NCBI GenBank assembly: GCA_022819745.1
Contig: JAJEGS010000008.1
Span: 1-64,000, forward strand
DNA from: Candidatus Latescibacterota bacterium
GTDB taxonomy: Bacteria > Latescibacterota > UBA2968 > UBA8231
Length of the DNA: 64,000 nt
Reading direction: 5' to 3'
Shown here: in pieces, positions 36,103-43,132 of the stretch
Layout of the letters: every line of letters starts with the position of its first letter
Position numbering within the stretch: the stretch's first letter is position 1
Position numbers and translations under genes: made by a program
Notes under the pieces: model-generated
The model's database searches: none
What the model saw: only the letters and a program-made list of their open reading frames with translations
What the model was told of the DNA's origin: nothing

Positions 36103-36147
36103 ATGCTCACCCAAGAACAGGTCGATTTCTACTACGAACGTAGCTAG
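36103..36147 (+). pseudogene. 5' stub of a duplicated PhyH gene
   Basis: AGGA, ATG 36103 and 14 codons (MLTQEQVDFYYERS, then TAG) match the start MLSQKQIDFYREHG of the intact PhyH gene at 37300. The match ends at the duplication joint. Confidence 0.85.
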
Positions 36148-36149
36148 TG

Positions 36150-36200
36150 TCCTCGCGCACTAAGCCCCAATTTTTCATCGCTATGTACGCGGGGATTTAA
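36150..36200 (+). pseudogene. 3' stub of a duplicated family B gene
   Basis: The last 17 codons read SSRTKPQFFIAMYAGI then TAA, matching PSRTETQSFIAIYAGI at the end of the intact gene at 32394. It is the other side of the duplication joint. Confidence 0.85.
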
Positions 36201-36203
36201 GCC

Positions 36204-36233
36204 TTGACAGGCACTTTTTTCGGTGCATATATT
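36204..36233 (+). promoter_or_regulatory. promoter of the second small secreted protein
   Basis: TTGACA (36204-36209) and TATATT (36228-36233) are separated by 18 bases. The -10 is closer to consensus than in the first copy, so this copy may be the stronger one. Confidence 0.7.
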
Positions 36234-36324
36234 GACTCTTTCCATTTCGCTGCGGAGCCTAGAAGTCGCCGGGTTGCCGCAGCTTTTCTCTTCTTTAACC
36301 CCATCTCTTGGAGGTAGCTTTACC

Positions 36325-37218
36325 ATGAAAAAGTTCCTCACCACTGCCTTTGCCTCGTTGGGCCTTGTGGTTGCCGCCCAAGCCCACGAGCCGCCGGGCG
36401 AGCTGTTGGTCGCCGTGAATTTTCCCGACGCCAACGTGCCCGTCATCGACGGCAACCCTAGCGAGTGGGCACCTGTGCCCTTGGATCAGTACGGGATTTT
36501 CAGCGAATCCCTGTTTTCGCTCGAAGGCTTTGCCGGCGATAACGTTGCTCGCGGTGCCCTTGACGCTAGTTCGCTGCAGGTCCGCCACATCGTCGGTTGG
36601 AACGATGGGACCAACAACCTCTATGCCACCACCCGCATTTTCGACGACAGACACGTCACCCAGCGTCAGGACCCGGGCAGATTCTACTGGGATGACAGCG
36701 TCGAATACGAAGTCAACGCCCAGCATCAGGCCTCCGAGGACCAGAACCAAGGCGACGATGCCACCAACTTTAGCTATAAGTTCGCCTTCCCGGTCTATCA
36801 GGAGACCTTTGAGTGGTATCGCCCCAACCGCAACCTGCCCTGGCTGACCAGCGGTTCTCAGTGGATCGAGATCGCCCACACCTTCTCGGGCGACGAGTTC
36901 GGCGAGAGCACGTACGACTACGAGATCCGCATCCTGCCGATCGAGCGGATGCCGAAATCGGAGGAGGCCACTGAAGATCAAGTCGAAATTCACGACCTGA
37001 CCGAGGGCAGCGTCGTTCACTTCACTCTGACGATCAACGAAGTCGATGGCGGCGAAGGCGAAGGCGACAACCGCATCGGCCAGTGGAGCACCCAGTCGAT
37101 TGGGTGCTGCCGCGCACTCAACGACCTGTTGCTAACCCCGGCTGATCCCAACATCGACTGGGGCGCGGCGACATCCGTTGACGCCAGTAGCTGGGGCCGG
37201 ATCAAGTCCCAGTTCTAA
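36325..37218 (+). CDS. small secreted CBM9-like/DOMON-type protein, copy 2
   Basis: ATG 36325 has GGAGGT nine bases upstream and an almost unchanged signal peptide (MKKFLTTAFASLGLVVAAQA). The 297-aa product is about three-quarters identical by eye to copy 1, with the same opening VPVIDGNPSEW and the same end AATSVDASSWGRIKSQF. Both copies keep a full frame and both promoters, so both are probably functional. The differences concentrate in the middle (for example NVARGALDASSLQVRH against NVEQGGLDASSMQIRH), which may reflect different ligands or drift. Confidence 0.7.
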   Translation: MKKFLTTAFASLGLVVAAQAHEPPGELLVAVNFPDANVPVIDGNPSEWAPVPLDQYGIFSESLFSLEGFAGDNVARGALDASSLQVRHIVGWNDGTNNLYATTRIFDDRHVTQRQDPGRFYWDDSVEYEVNAQHQASEDQNQGDDATNFSYKFAFPVYQETFEWYRPNRNLPWLTSGSQWIEIAHTFSGDEFGESTYDYEIRILPIERMPKSEEATEDQVEIHDLTEGSVVHFTLTINEVDGGEGEGDNRIGQWSTQSIGCCRALNDLLLTPADPNIDWGAATSVDASSWGRIKSQF

Positions 37219-37247
37219 AATTCTCTTTTTTTTAGTTGTCGCAATTC

Positions 37248-37278
37248 GGGCAGGCTTCGCTACGTGCGGGGCCTGCCC
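37248..37278 (+). terminator. weak terminator-like hairpin without a T tract
   Basis: GGGCAGGC (37248-37255) pairs with GCCTGCCC (37271-37278) but is followed by AAATGC, not the T run seen in the other copy of this hairpin. It may act as an attenuator, letting transcription continue into the PhyH gene 22 bases downstream. Confidence 0.4.
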
Positions 37279-37299
37279 AAATGCTACTTAGGAGATTGT

Positions 37300-38166
37300 A
37301 TGCTCAGCCAAAAACAGATCGATTTCTACCGCGAACATGGCTATCTCGTCGTCGAAGATGTGTTGCGACCCGACGAGTTGGAGGAGGCCCACGCTATTGT
37401 CGATGACTTCGTCGAGCAGTCGCGGCACGTCTCCGAACAGAGCGGGCACTTCGACCTAGAGCCGGGGCACACCCCCGAAAACCCCAAGGTGCGCCGCCTG
37501 AGCGCGCCGGCGAGTTATCACCCCTTCTTCGGCGGCTTGATGCGCGACAGCCGCATCCTAGACCTTCTAACGCCCCTGATCGGCCCAGCCATCCGCGCCC
37601 AAGGCGACAAGCTCAACATGAAACCAGCCGACGGCGGCAGCCCAGTCGAGTGGCACCAAGATTTTGCCCATTATCCTCACACTAACGACGATTTGTGCGC
37701 CGTGGGCATCGCCCTAGACGACGCCACAAAAGAAAACGGCTGCATGATGGTAGTGCCCGGCTCTCACCTAGGACCGATCCTCGATCACCACCAGGACGGC
37801 TACTTCATCGGGGCCATCAGCCCCGACCGCGATCATATCGACCTCACGTCGGCCGTGCCCCTAGAGATGAAGGCCGGTTCGCTTTCCATCCACCACGCTC
37901 GCACCTTGCACGGCTCGGCGCTCAACCGCTCGGGCATGTCCCGGCGACTCTTGCTGTACCAGTACGCGGCTGTGGACGCCTGGCCTCTCGGCGGAGTGGG
38001 CAACTGGGATTCTTTTAACGCCAACATTCTGAGCGGCGAACCCACCTACGATTTTCGCCTCGTGTCGATGACGGCTCGCACGCGCATGCCAGCCGGGGCG
38101 CGCAGCGGCGGCGGCATTTACGAGTTGCAAAAGCCGCTGCAAGAAAAAGTATTCGCCGCCGGCTAG
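37300..38166 (+). CDS. phytanoyl-CoA dioxygenase (PhyH) family protein
   Basis: ATG 37300 has AGGAG six bases upstream; the product is 288 aa. It carries the canonical iron-binding W-H-Q-D motif (VEWHQDFAHYPH, about 120-131), the strand ENGCMMVVPGSH (about 148-159) and a distal His in HHARTLHGSALN (about 206-217), followed by an Arg that should bind 2-oxoglutarate (S-R-R-L-L). It is therefore a likely active Fe(II)/2OG oxygenase; the substrate is unknown. The sugar importer genes start nine bases downstream, hinting that it acts on an imported compound. Confidence 0.88.
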   Translation: MLSQKQIDFYREHGYLVVEDVLRPDELEEAHAIVDDFVEQSRHVSEQSGHFDLEPGHTPENPKVRRLSAPASYHPFFGGLMRDSRILDLLTPLIGPAIRAQGDKLNMKPADGGSPVEWHQDFAHYPHTNDDLCAVGIALDDATKENGCMMVVPGSHLGPILDHHQDGYFIGAISPDRDHIDLTSAVPLEMKAGSLSIHHARTLHGSALNRSGMSRRLLLYQYAAVDAWPLGGVGNWDSFNANILSGEPTYDFRLVSMTARTRMPAGARSGGGIYELQKPLQEKVFAAG

Positions 38167-38175
38167 ACCGCTACC

Positions 38176-39468
38176 TTGCCCCCATTTGTTCGCTTAGGGA
38201 TCGTCGCGGCACTAGCTGCCGGGACACTCTGGGGCGTCCTCTCCATTCACTGGTACCCGGCCGAAGAGGTGCTGACCATGTGGGTATATGGCTCGCCTCA
38301 GGAGGCCGAGCTGTACCGCAAGGTCGCCGCCGAGTACCGCCAGCAGCATCCGGAAGTTCGCTTGCGCTTAGAGGTAGTGCCCGGTCGCAGCGTCGTGCAA
38401 AAGCTGCTGACGGGCATGGACGCTGGGCACGCCCCCGACATTTGCGTTCTGCACTGGCGGCAGATGCCGCAAGTAGCTAGCACCGGGCAGCTTTTGCCGC
38501 TCGACGATTTGGTGCGGCGCGACCAGATCGCCACCGGCGATTACTATCCGGTGGGTCTGCAAGCGTACACCTACCACGGCACCCTCTACGGCATTCCCGT
38601 CAAAGGCAGCACCATCACCTGCTTTTACAACAAAGATCTCTTCGACCACTACGGCATCAGCTATCCCACCGACGACTGGACGCTCGACGATCTCCTTGCC
38701 AAGGCCAAGGCCCTGACGATCGACGAGGATCAAGATGGCCTGCCCGACATCTACGGCTGCACTCCGTACGACATCGCCAGCTACGTGTGGAGCATGGGCG
38801 GAGACTTCCTCCGGCAGGAAAACGGGCGCTACGTCTCAAACCTCGACGACCCGCGCGTGGCCCAAGCAGTGCAGTTCTACGTCGATCTCTATTTCAAGCA
38901 CAAGGTAAGCCCACCCCGACCCGGCGTGCGCAGCGACAACGCCATGAGCACCTTCACCTTTGAGGCCGGGCGCATCGCCATCGGCATCATGGGGCCGTGG
39001 ATGCTGCCGACCTTTCAACTCTTGGACCGCTTCGAATGGGACGCGGCGCTCTTTCCCCAAGGACCGGCCGGCCGGCAGACGCGCTATGCCAGCGTCGGTT
39101 TTACAATCTGGAAGGGCACGCGTGAGCCAGAAGTCGCCTGGGATGTACTCAAGCACATGGTCTCGGCCGAAGCGACGACCAAGATGGCCAAGTTGGGTAG
39201 CGACCTGCCGCCGCAGCGCTCGGTGGCCCGCAACACCTACCCGCGGGCCACGACGCCCTACGAGGAGGAGGTCTTCGTGCGCTCAATGGACTACAACGTC
39301 CGGCTCTTCCCCCAAGAGTTGTGGTGGGAGGACCTCTACCGCCGGATGCTCGACGAACTCGACGCAGCCCTCACTGGCCGCGAGAGCGTGGCCGAAGCCC
39401 TCGCCGAAGCCCACCAAGTGACCAACGCCTATCTACAGCGTATGTACGCCGAGGAAAGCGCATTGTGA
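38176..39468 (+). CDS. ABC transporter substrate-binding protein (sugar type, family 1)
   Basis: The only start near the signal region is TTG 38176, without a clear Shine-Dalgarno. The 430-aa protein has an N-terminal membrane segment (LGIVAALAAGTLWGVLSIHW) and no lipobox, so it is probably membrane-anchored. The body is a MalE/UgpB-like binding protein: LTMWVYGSPQEAELY, APDICVLHW, GIPVKGSTITCFYNKDLF and GRIAIGIMGPWMLP. A DEDQDGLPD loop (about 177-185) resembles a calcium site found in some of these proteins. It delivers an unknown carbohydrate or glycoside to the permeases encoded next. Confidence 0.88.
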   Translation: MPPFVRLGIVAALAAGTLWGVLSIHWYPAEEVLTMWVYGSPQEAELYRKVAAEYRQQHPEVRLRLEVVPGRSVVQKLLTGMDAGHAPDICVLHWRQMPQVASTGQLLPLDDLVRRDQIATGDYYPVGLQAYTYHGTLYGIPVKGSTITCFYNKDLFDHYGISYPTDDWTLDDLLAKAKALTIDEDQDGLPDIYGCTPYDIASYVWSMGGDFLRQENGRYVSNLDDPRVAQAVQFYVDLYFKHKVSPPRPGVRSDNAMSTFTFEAGRIAIGIMGPWMLPTFQLLDRFEWDAALFPQGPAGRQTRYASVGFTIWKGTREPEVAWDVLKHMVSAEATTKMAKLGSDLPPQRSVARNTYPRATTPYEEEVFVRSMDYNVRLFPQELWWEDLYRRMLDELDAALTGRESVAEALAEAHQVTNAYLQRMYAEESAL

Positions 39469-40409
39469 GAAACCAAAACAAAGCCGCGTTCTTCTTTCTG
39501 CTGCCCAATTTCGTCGGCTTTCTCATCTTCGCGCTTGGCCCGGTTGTAGTGGCTGCGGGCATGGGCTTCTACCGCTATCAGCTCGCCTCGGGCGCACCCG
39601 TCTTCATTGGACTGGATAATTTTGCCGATCTAGTGCTTTTCACAAAGGTCGATGGCGAGTGGGTGGCGCGCGACCCGTACTTCTGGAAGTACCTCGGCAA
39701 CACGCTCTTTTTAATGCTCAACATCCCGCTCGCCATGATCGGCTCTTTGCTCTTGGCCGTGCTGTTAAACAAAGAACTGCCCGGCCGCATCTTCTTCCGC
39801 ACCCTGTTTTTTATTCCCCACCTGTGTACGGGCATCGCCATCTACATGGTCTGGAAGATGCTCCTGACCTACGAGCCAAACGTCGGCATCATCAACGGGC
39901 TTTTGTGGCAGGTCTTTGGGGTGCTGGGCATCGCGCCCGAGCGGGCCGCCGCACTCCTGCCGGGGTGGCTAATCGACGCTTCTTGGGCCAAGCCCGCGCT
40001 GATCATCATGTTCATCTGGGCCAGCGTCGGCGGCTACAACATGGTTCTCTACTTAGCCGGCTTGCAAAACATCCCACTCGAACTCTACGAGGCCGCTGAA
40101 ATGGACGGCGCTGGCTGGTGGTCCCAGCTCGTCCACATCACCGTGCCCCAGCTAGCGCCCACGACGTTTTTCATCCTCGTCACCAGTATAATCGGCGGCC
40201 TACAAGGCGGCTTTGAAGCTGCTTATGTAATGACCGGGGGCGGCCCCGAGGGCTCGACGACCACCATGAGCTACTACATCTACACTCAGGCGTACGAGCA
40301 GCTAGAAGTAGGGTACGCCGCGGCGATCTCAATGGTGCTCTTTGCGCTGATTTTCGCAGCGACCTTGCTCAACTGGCGCTACGGCGGCAAGCGGCTGGAG
40401 GCTGTCTAA
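39465..40409 (+). CDS. ABC sugar transporter permease, MalF type
   Basis: The GTG at 39465 overlaps the preceding TGA. The 314-aa product has six membrane helices and the permease EAA loop (YEAAEMDGAGWWSQLVHITV-P, about 206-226), which docks the ATPase. It is typical of MalF/UgpA/LacF proteins in carbohydrate uptake class 1 systems and pairs with the next gene's product in the inner membrane. The stop is immediately followed by the next start. Confidence 0.9.
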   Translation: MRNQNKAAFFFLLPNFVGFLIFALGPVVVAAGMGFYRYQLASGAPVFIGLDNFADLVLFTKVDGEWVARDPYFWKYLGNTLFLMLNIPLAMIGSLLLAVLLNKELPGRIFFRTLFFIPHLCTGIAIYMVWKMLLTYEPNVGIINGLLWQVFGVLGIAPERAAALLPGWLIDASWAKPALIIMFIWASVGGYNMVLYLAGLQNIPLELYEAAEMDGAGWWSQLVHITVPQLAPTTFFILVTSIIGGLQGGFEAAYVMTGGGPEGSTTTMSYYIYTQAYEQLEVGYAAAISMVLFALIFAATLLNWRYGGKRLEAV

Positions 40410-41312
40410 ATGGCGCGCTGGCGTCAGTACCAATCAACGGTCCTGATCTATGCGATCTTGCTCCTCGTGCTCAGCGGCATGGTGGTGCCGCTGGTGTGGA
40501 CCCTGCTCACCTCCTTCAAGTACAACGTCGATGTGACGCTCGGGTGGATTCCGCCGCGCTGGACAACGGACAACTACACCGGCGTGTTCAGCGCCTTTTC
40601 CTTCCTCCGCTACTACGCCAATTCGCTGTTCATCGCCACCGCAGTTACCGTGGTCCAAGTCGCCACTAGCGCACTGGCGGCGTACGCCTTTGCCCGCTTG
40701 CAGTTCCGGGGCCGCGACGTGCTCTTCCTCGGCTACTTATCGACGATGATGATTCCGGCCGACGTGCTGATGATCCCGCAGTTCGTGCTGATGAAAAAAA
40801 TTCCCGAATGGCTGAACGCAGTATTAGCAACGGATTTCTTCAGCGGTTTCCTCTACTTAGAGAGTCACTACATCGGCCATCCAGTGGGGCTGGACAGCTT
40901 TTTCGCCCTCATTGCGCCGGGGTGTTTCAGTGCCTATGGAACATTCATGCTGCGGCAGTTTTTGCTGGGCATTTCGCGCGAGATCGAAGAGGCGGCGCTC
41001 ATCGACGGATGCTCGGCATGGGGCGTATTCTGGCACGTGGTGGTGCCGCTGGCCAAACCGGCGTTGGGTGCGCTGGCGATCTTTACTTTTCTCGGTCGTT
41101 GGCGGGCTTTTCTCTGGCCGCTGATTATGACGGATTCGGATTCCATGATGGTGCTGCCGGTAGGACTGGCCAAGCTGTCGGACCTGTACGTCAACGACTA
41201 CGGGCTGATTTGCGCGGGGTCGGTGTTGATGCTCGTGCCAATGATCGCGGTTTTCGTCTTTTTTCAGCGCTGGTTTATCAGCGGGATTCAGCTAGGGGCG
41301 GTGAAGGGGTAA
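40410..41312 (+). CDS. ABC sugar transporter permease, MalG type
   Basis: ATG 40410 directly abuts the TAA of the partner gene. The 300-aa protein has six helices and the EAA loop EIEEAALIDGCSAWGVFWHV (about 191-210) of MalG/UgpE proteins. No ATPase gene follows, which is common for this class because one MsmK/UgpC-type ATPase can serve many importers. An insertion (ATDFFSGFLYLESHYIGHP, about 141-159) before the EAA region is a little longer than usual. Confidence 0.9.
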   Translation: MARWRQYQSTVLIYAILLLVLSGMVVPLVWTLLTSFKYNVDVTLGWIPPRWTTDNYTGVFSAFSFLRYYANSLFIATAVTVVQVATSALAAYAFARLQFRGRDVLFLGYLSTMMIPADVLMIPQFVLMKKIPEWLNAVLATDFFSGFLYLESHYIGHPVGLDSFFALIAPGCFSAYGTFMLRQFLLGISREIEEAALIDGCSAWGVFWHVVVPLAKPALGALAIFTFLGRWRAFLWPLIMTDSDSMMVLPVGLAKLSDLYVNDYGLICAGSVLMLVPMIAVFVFFQRWFISGIQLGAVKG

Positions 41313-41437
41313 CTCTGGAGCGACTTGGAGCACGTAAGGTGTCATTTGGACAGATTCACGATACTATCCGAGATTTACTGACAGTCTCTAAAACGCCGTA
41401 AGCGTAAGTCGGACCGTTAGCTAGGAGTAAAAAACAG

Positions 41438-41755
41438 ATGACCCAACTTCTGCAAAAGGCTTTCGAGAGAGCCGCCAAACTGCCGCAAGAGGAACAGGAC
41501 AAATTTGCGCGTTTCCTCCTAGCCGAGCTTGAATCGGAGCGGCAATGGACTGAGCTATTTAGCCGTTCCGAATCAGAGGATTTGCTGGAGGGGCTGGCCG
41601 ATGAGGCCCTAGCAGCTCACCGAGCAGGACGAACTCAGCCTCTCGATCCGGCTTCTCAAGCGAATATAGGAGCAGTCAATCCACCCACCGCTGCGTCGCC
41701 AAGTATTCGTCAAGTTTCTTCTGCGCTTCCAAGTACTTCAGCTCCAATTTTCTAG
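41438..41755 (+). CDS. orphan antitoxin-like protein with read-through tail
   Basis: AGGAG lies ten bases before ATG 41438. The first about 70 residues (MTQLLQKAFERAAKLPQEEQ, FARFLLAELESERQW, LADEALAAHRAGRTQPLDP) are typical of small antitoxins encoded upstream of ParE/RelE- or PIN-type toxins. Those proteins usually stop right after the R-A-G-R-T-x-P-L-D-P motif. Here the frame continues about 35 codons antisense into the neighbouring gene and no toxin gene follows. The toxin and the antitoxin's own stop appear to have been lost. Confidence 0.6.
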   Translation: MTQLLQKAFERAAKLPQEEQDKFARFLLAELESERQWTELFSRSESEDLLEGLADEALAAHRAGRTQPLDPASQANIGAVNPPTAASPSIRQVSSALPSTSAPIF

Positions 41756-42194
41756 TCGCACCGTCAGGCGCATTCGAGAGCTTCATGTTTTCAACTTGCA
41801 GTCTCAAGATCTCCGTTCGACTAACCAATCCGTAGCCAGCTATACTCTGCATGAGATTTGGGAAACTTATGTTTTGCGTATCCCAGTCCAGACAACGGTA
41901 CTCGGCAAGTTTTTCTGAAGGGATTGCGAAAACCACTGTTGTGTCCTGCGGTAGGTCGCTCGTATAAATGAAGCCCTGATAGCGCACCTTTTCTACGTTG
42001 CAGTGTTCGGCCAGCAAACGGGTAACTTTCTGCAACTCCCCGAGAAGGCTTCTGGTACTCTCAACAGACTCGGCGAATTTTTCGTAACTGAACTGCTCTG
42101 CCCTTACGCGATGACGATCGATATTTCCAGTCTGAGCTTGCGTATGGAGCGCCCAATAAAAGGACAGAAAGAAGACAAAAGCGACGAGTTTCAT
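41676..42194 (-). CDS. small secreted protein of unknown function
   Basis: ATG 42194 overlaps the stop of the upstream PhyH gene (ATGA) and has GGAG 7 bases upstream. The 172-aa product has a signal peptide (MKLVAFVFFLSFYWALHTQA), then helical stretches. The C-terminal half (SRTEILRLQVENMKLSN, RKLELKYLEAQKKLDEYL) looks able to form a coiled coil. I recognise no family. Tight coupling to the PhyH gene suggests a shared process. Its 3' end overlaps the tail of the convergent antitoxin-like gene. Confidence 0.6.
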   Translation of the reverse strand: MKLVAFVFFLSFYWALHTQAQTGNIDRHRVRAEQFSYEKFAESVESTRSLLGELQKVTRLLAEHCNVEKVRYQGFIYTSDLPQDTTVVFAIPSEKLAEYRCLDWDTQNISFPNLMQSIAGYGLVSRTEILRLQVENMKLSNAPDGATRKLELKYLEAQKKLDEYLATQRWVD

Positions 42195-43045
42195 GGATGT
42201 GCTCCTCTCCCACAGTTTTCGTCGGGAACGGGCAGGACGTCTCGTGCAACCTCCCGAACTTTCCCGGGAAACGTTCGTCCTCTCACCCACATAATCGGCT
42301 GACCTTTGCCAGCTTTTTCTGGATCAAACCATTCTGCTTGTGCACTTAAGTAATGCGACACATAGCTGCGTCTAAATCGCTGGCTGTAGTTATTGGTGCT
42401 TTTGTGCAACAGGTGAGAGTGAAACCAGATAACCGCACCGGGTGGAATTTCCACGGCAATGCCGTCCTCGTCGCGGGCATTGCGGGCCAGTTTGAATTCT
42501 GTCTGCTGCGATCCTTCAATATCGTCGTGTGCGGCAATGGCCTGTTTATGACTGCCCGGAATCACGTATAGGCACCCGTTTTCGCGGTCTGCGGGATCAA
42601 TTGCCGTCCAAGTGCCGACGGTCGTTGCGGTTTTGAACCGTTTGCCAAAGTAAAACTTGTCTTGGTGCCACGGGAATCCCAAGCCGATTTTGGGCGCTTT
42701 CCAAATGAAGAGATTGTTGATGCCCAGAATGTCTGAGCCAAGAATATCGAGGAGCGGATCGGTCAGGCGCGGATCCCGCACGCGGGCGAGGAACTCCGGG
42801 ATGAAGCAACTGGGGTGATGGATCTTGTGCATACCGTAGATCCCAGATCGCGCGTCTTTGCCGTCGCGGACCAAGGCATTGCGGTCGATGTGGGCCATGG
42901 GCATTCTGCGCTTCCCCGCGACAATGTCTTCGGCCACTTGCCGCAAGTGATCGTTTTCTTCGTATGAAAAGACGTTCTCGCGCACAAAATATCCATCGCG
43001 CTCCCAGCGCTGGATTTCGTCGGGAGTCATTCGGAAGGCATTCAC
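42191..43045 (-). CDS. phytanoyl-CoA dioxygenase (PhyH) family protein
   Basis: A GTG at 43045 with AGGAG about ten bases upstream is the likely start, giving 284 aa; ATG 43030 is an alternative. It has the canonical PWHQDKFYF (about 125-133, ligands H and D), ENGCLYVIPGSHKQA and a distal His in WFHSHLLHKSTNNYS, followed by R-F-R-R-S-Y-V-S-H-Y carrying the 2OG-binding Arg. It is therefore a likely active Fe(II)/2OG oxygenase of the group that hydroxylates small metabolites; the substrate is unknown. It forms an operon with the small secreted protein. Confidence 0.88.
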   Translation of the reverse strand: MNAFRMTPDEIQRWERDGYFVRENVFSYEENDHLRQVAEDIVAGKRRMPMAHIDRNALVRDGKDARSGIYGMHKIHHPSCFIPEFLARVRDPRLTDPLLDILGSDILGINNLFIWKAPKIGLGFPWHQDKFYFGKRFKTATTVGTWTAIDPADRENGCLYVIPGSHKQAIAAHDDIEGSQQTEFKLARNARDEDGIAVEIPPGAVIWFHSHLLHKSTNNYSQRFRRSYVSHYLSAQAEWFDPEKAGKGQPIMWVRGRTFPGKVREVARDVLPVPDENCGRGAHP

Positions 43046-43132
43046 TTGGATAGGTCTCCTAATAGTCTTATTTTAACACGGTTTGTACACATTATAGTCT
43101 AAGTAGGGTCTTAACGGTCCACCAAACAGCGC
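43046..43132. promoter_or_regulatory. divergent promoter region
   Basis: These 87 AT-enriched bases separate the PhyH gene and the ABC exporter genes. TATAAT on the minus strand (43092-43097) overlaps TATAGT on the plus strand, so two opposing -10 elements may compete. No clear -35 partner is convincing. Confidence 0.35.

Larger units (their letters stand above)
34956..37341. repeat. 1.19-kb tandem segmental duplication
   Basis: Two diverged direct copies (about 34956-36148 and 36150-37341, offset 1194-1196 bases) each contain the last 17 codons of the family B gene, a promoter, a small secreted-protein gene, a terminator-like hairpin and the first 14 codons of the PhyH gene. The B gene start survives only on the left and the complete PhyH gene only on the right, so copies of both gene ends are stranded at the joint. 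This is seen directly in the sequence. Confidence 0.9.

Noticed and set aside
34956..37341. Reading the two secreted-protein genes as an assembly artefact
   Set aside because: The copies differ at many positions, including the promoter, signal peptide and terminator, and the joint carries diverged stubs of both neighbours, which a misassembly would not create.
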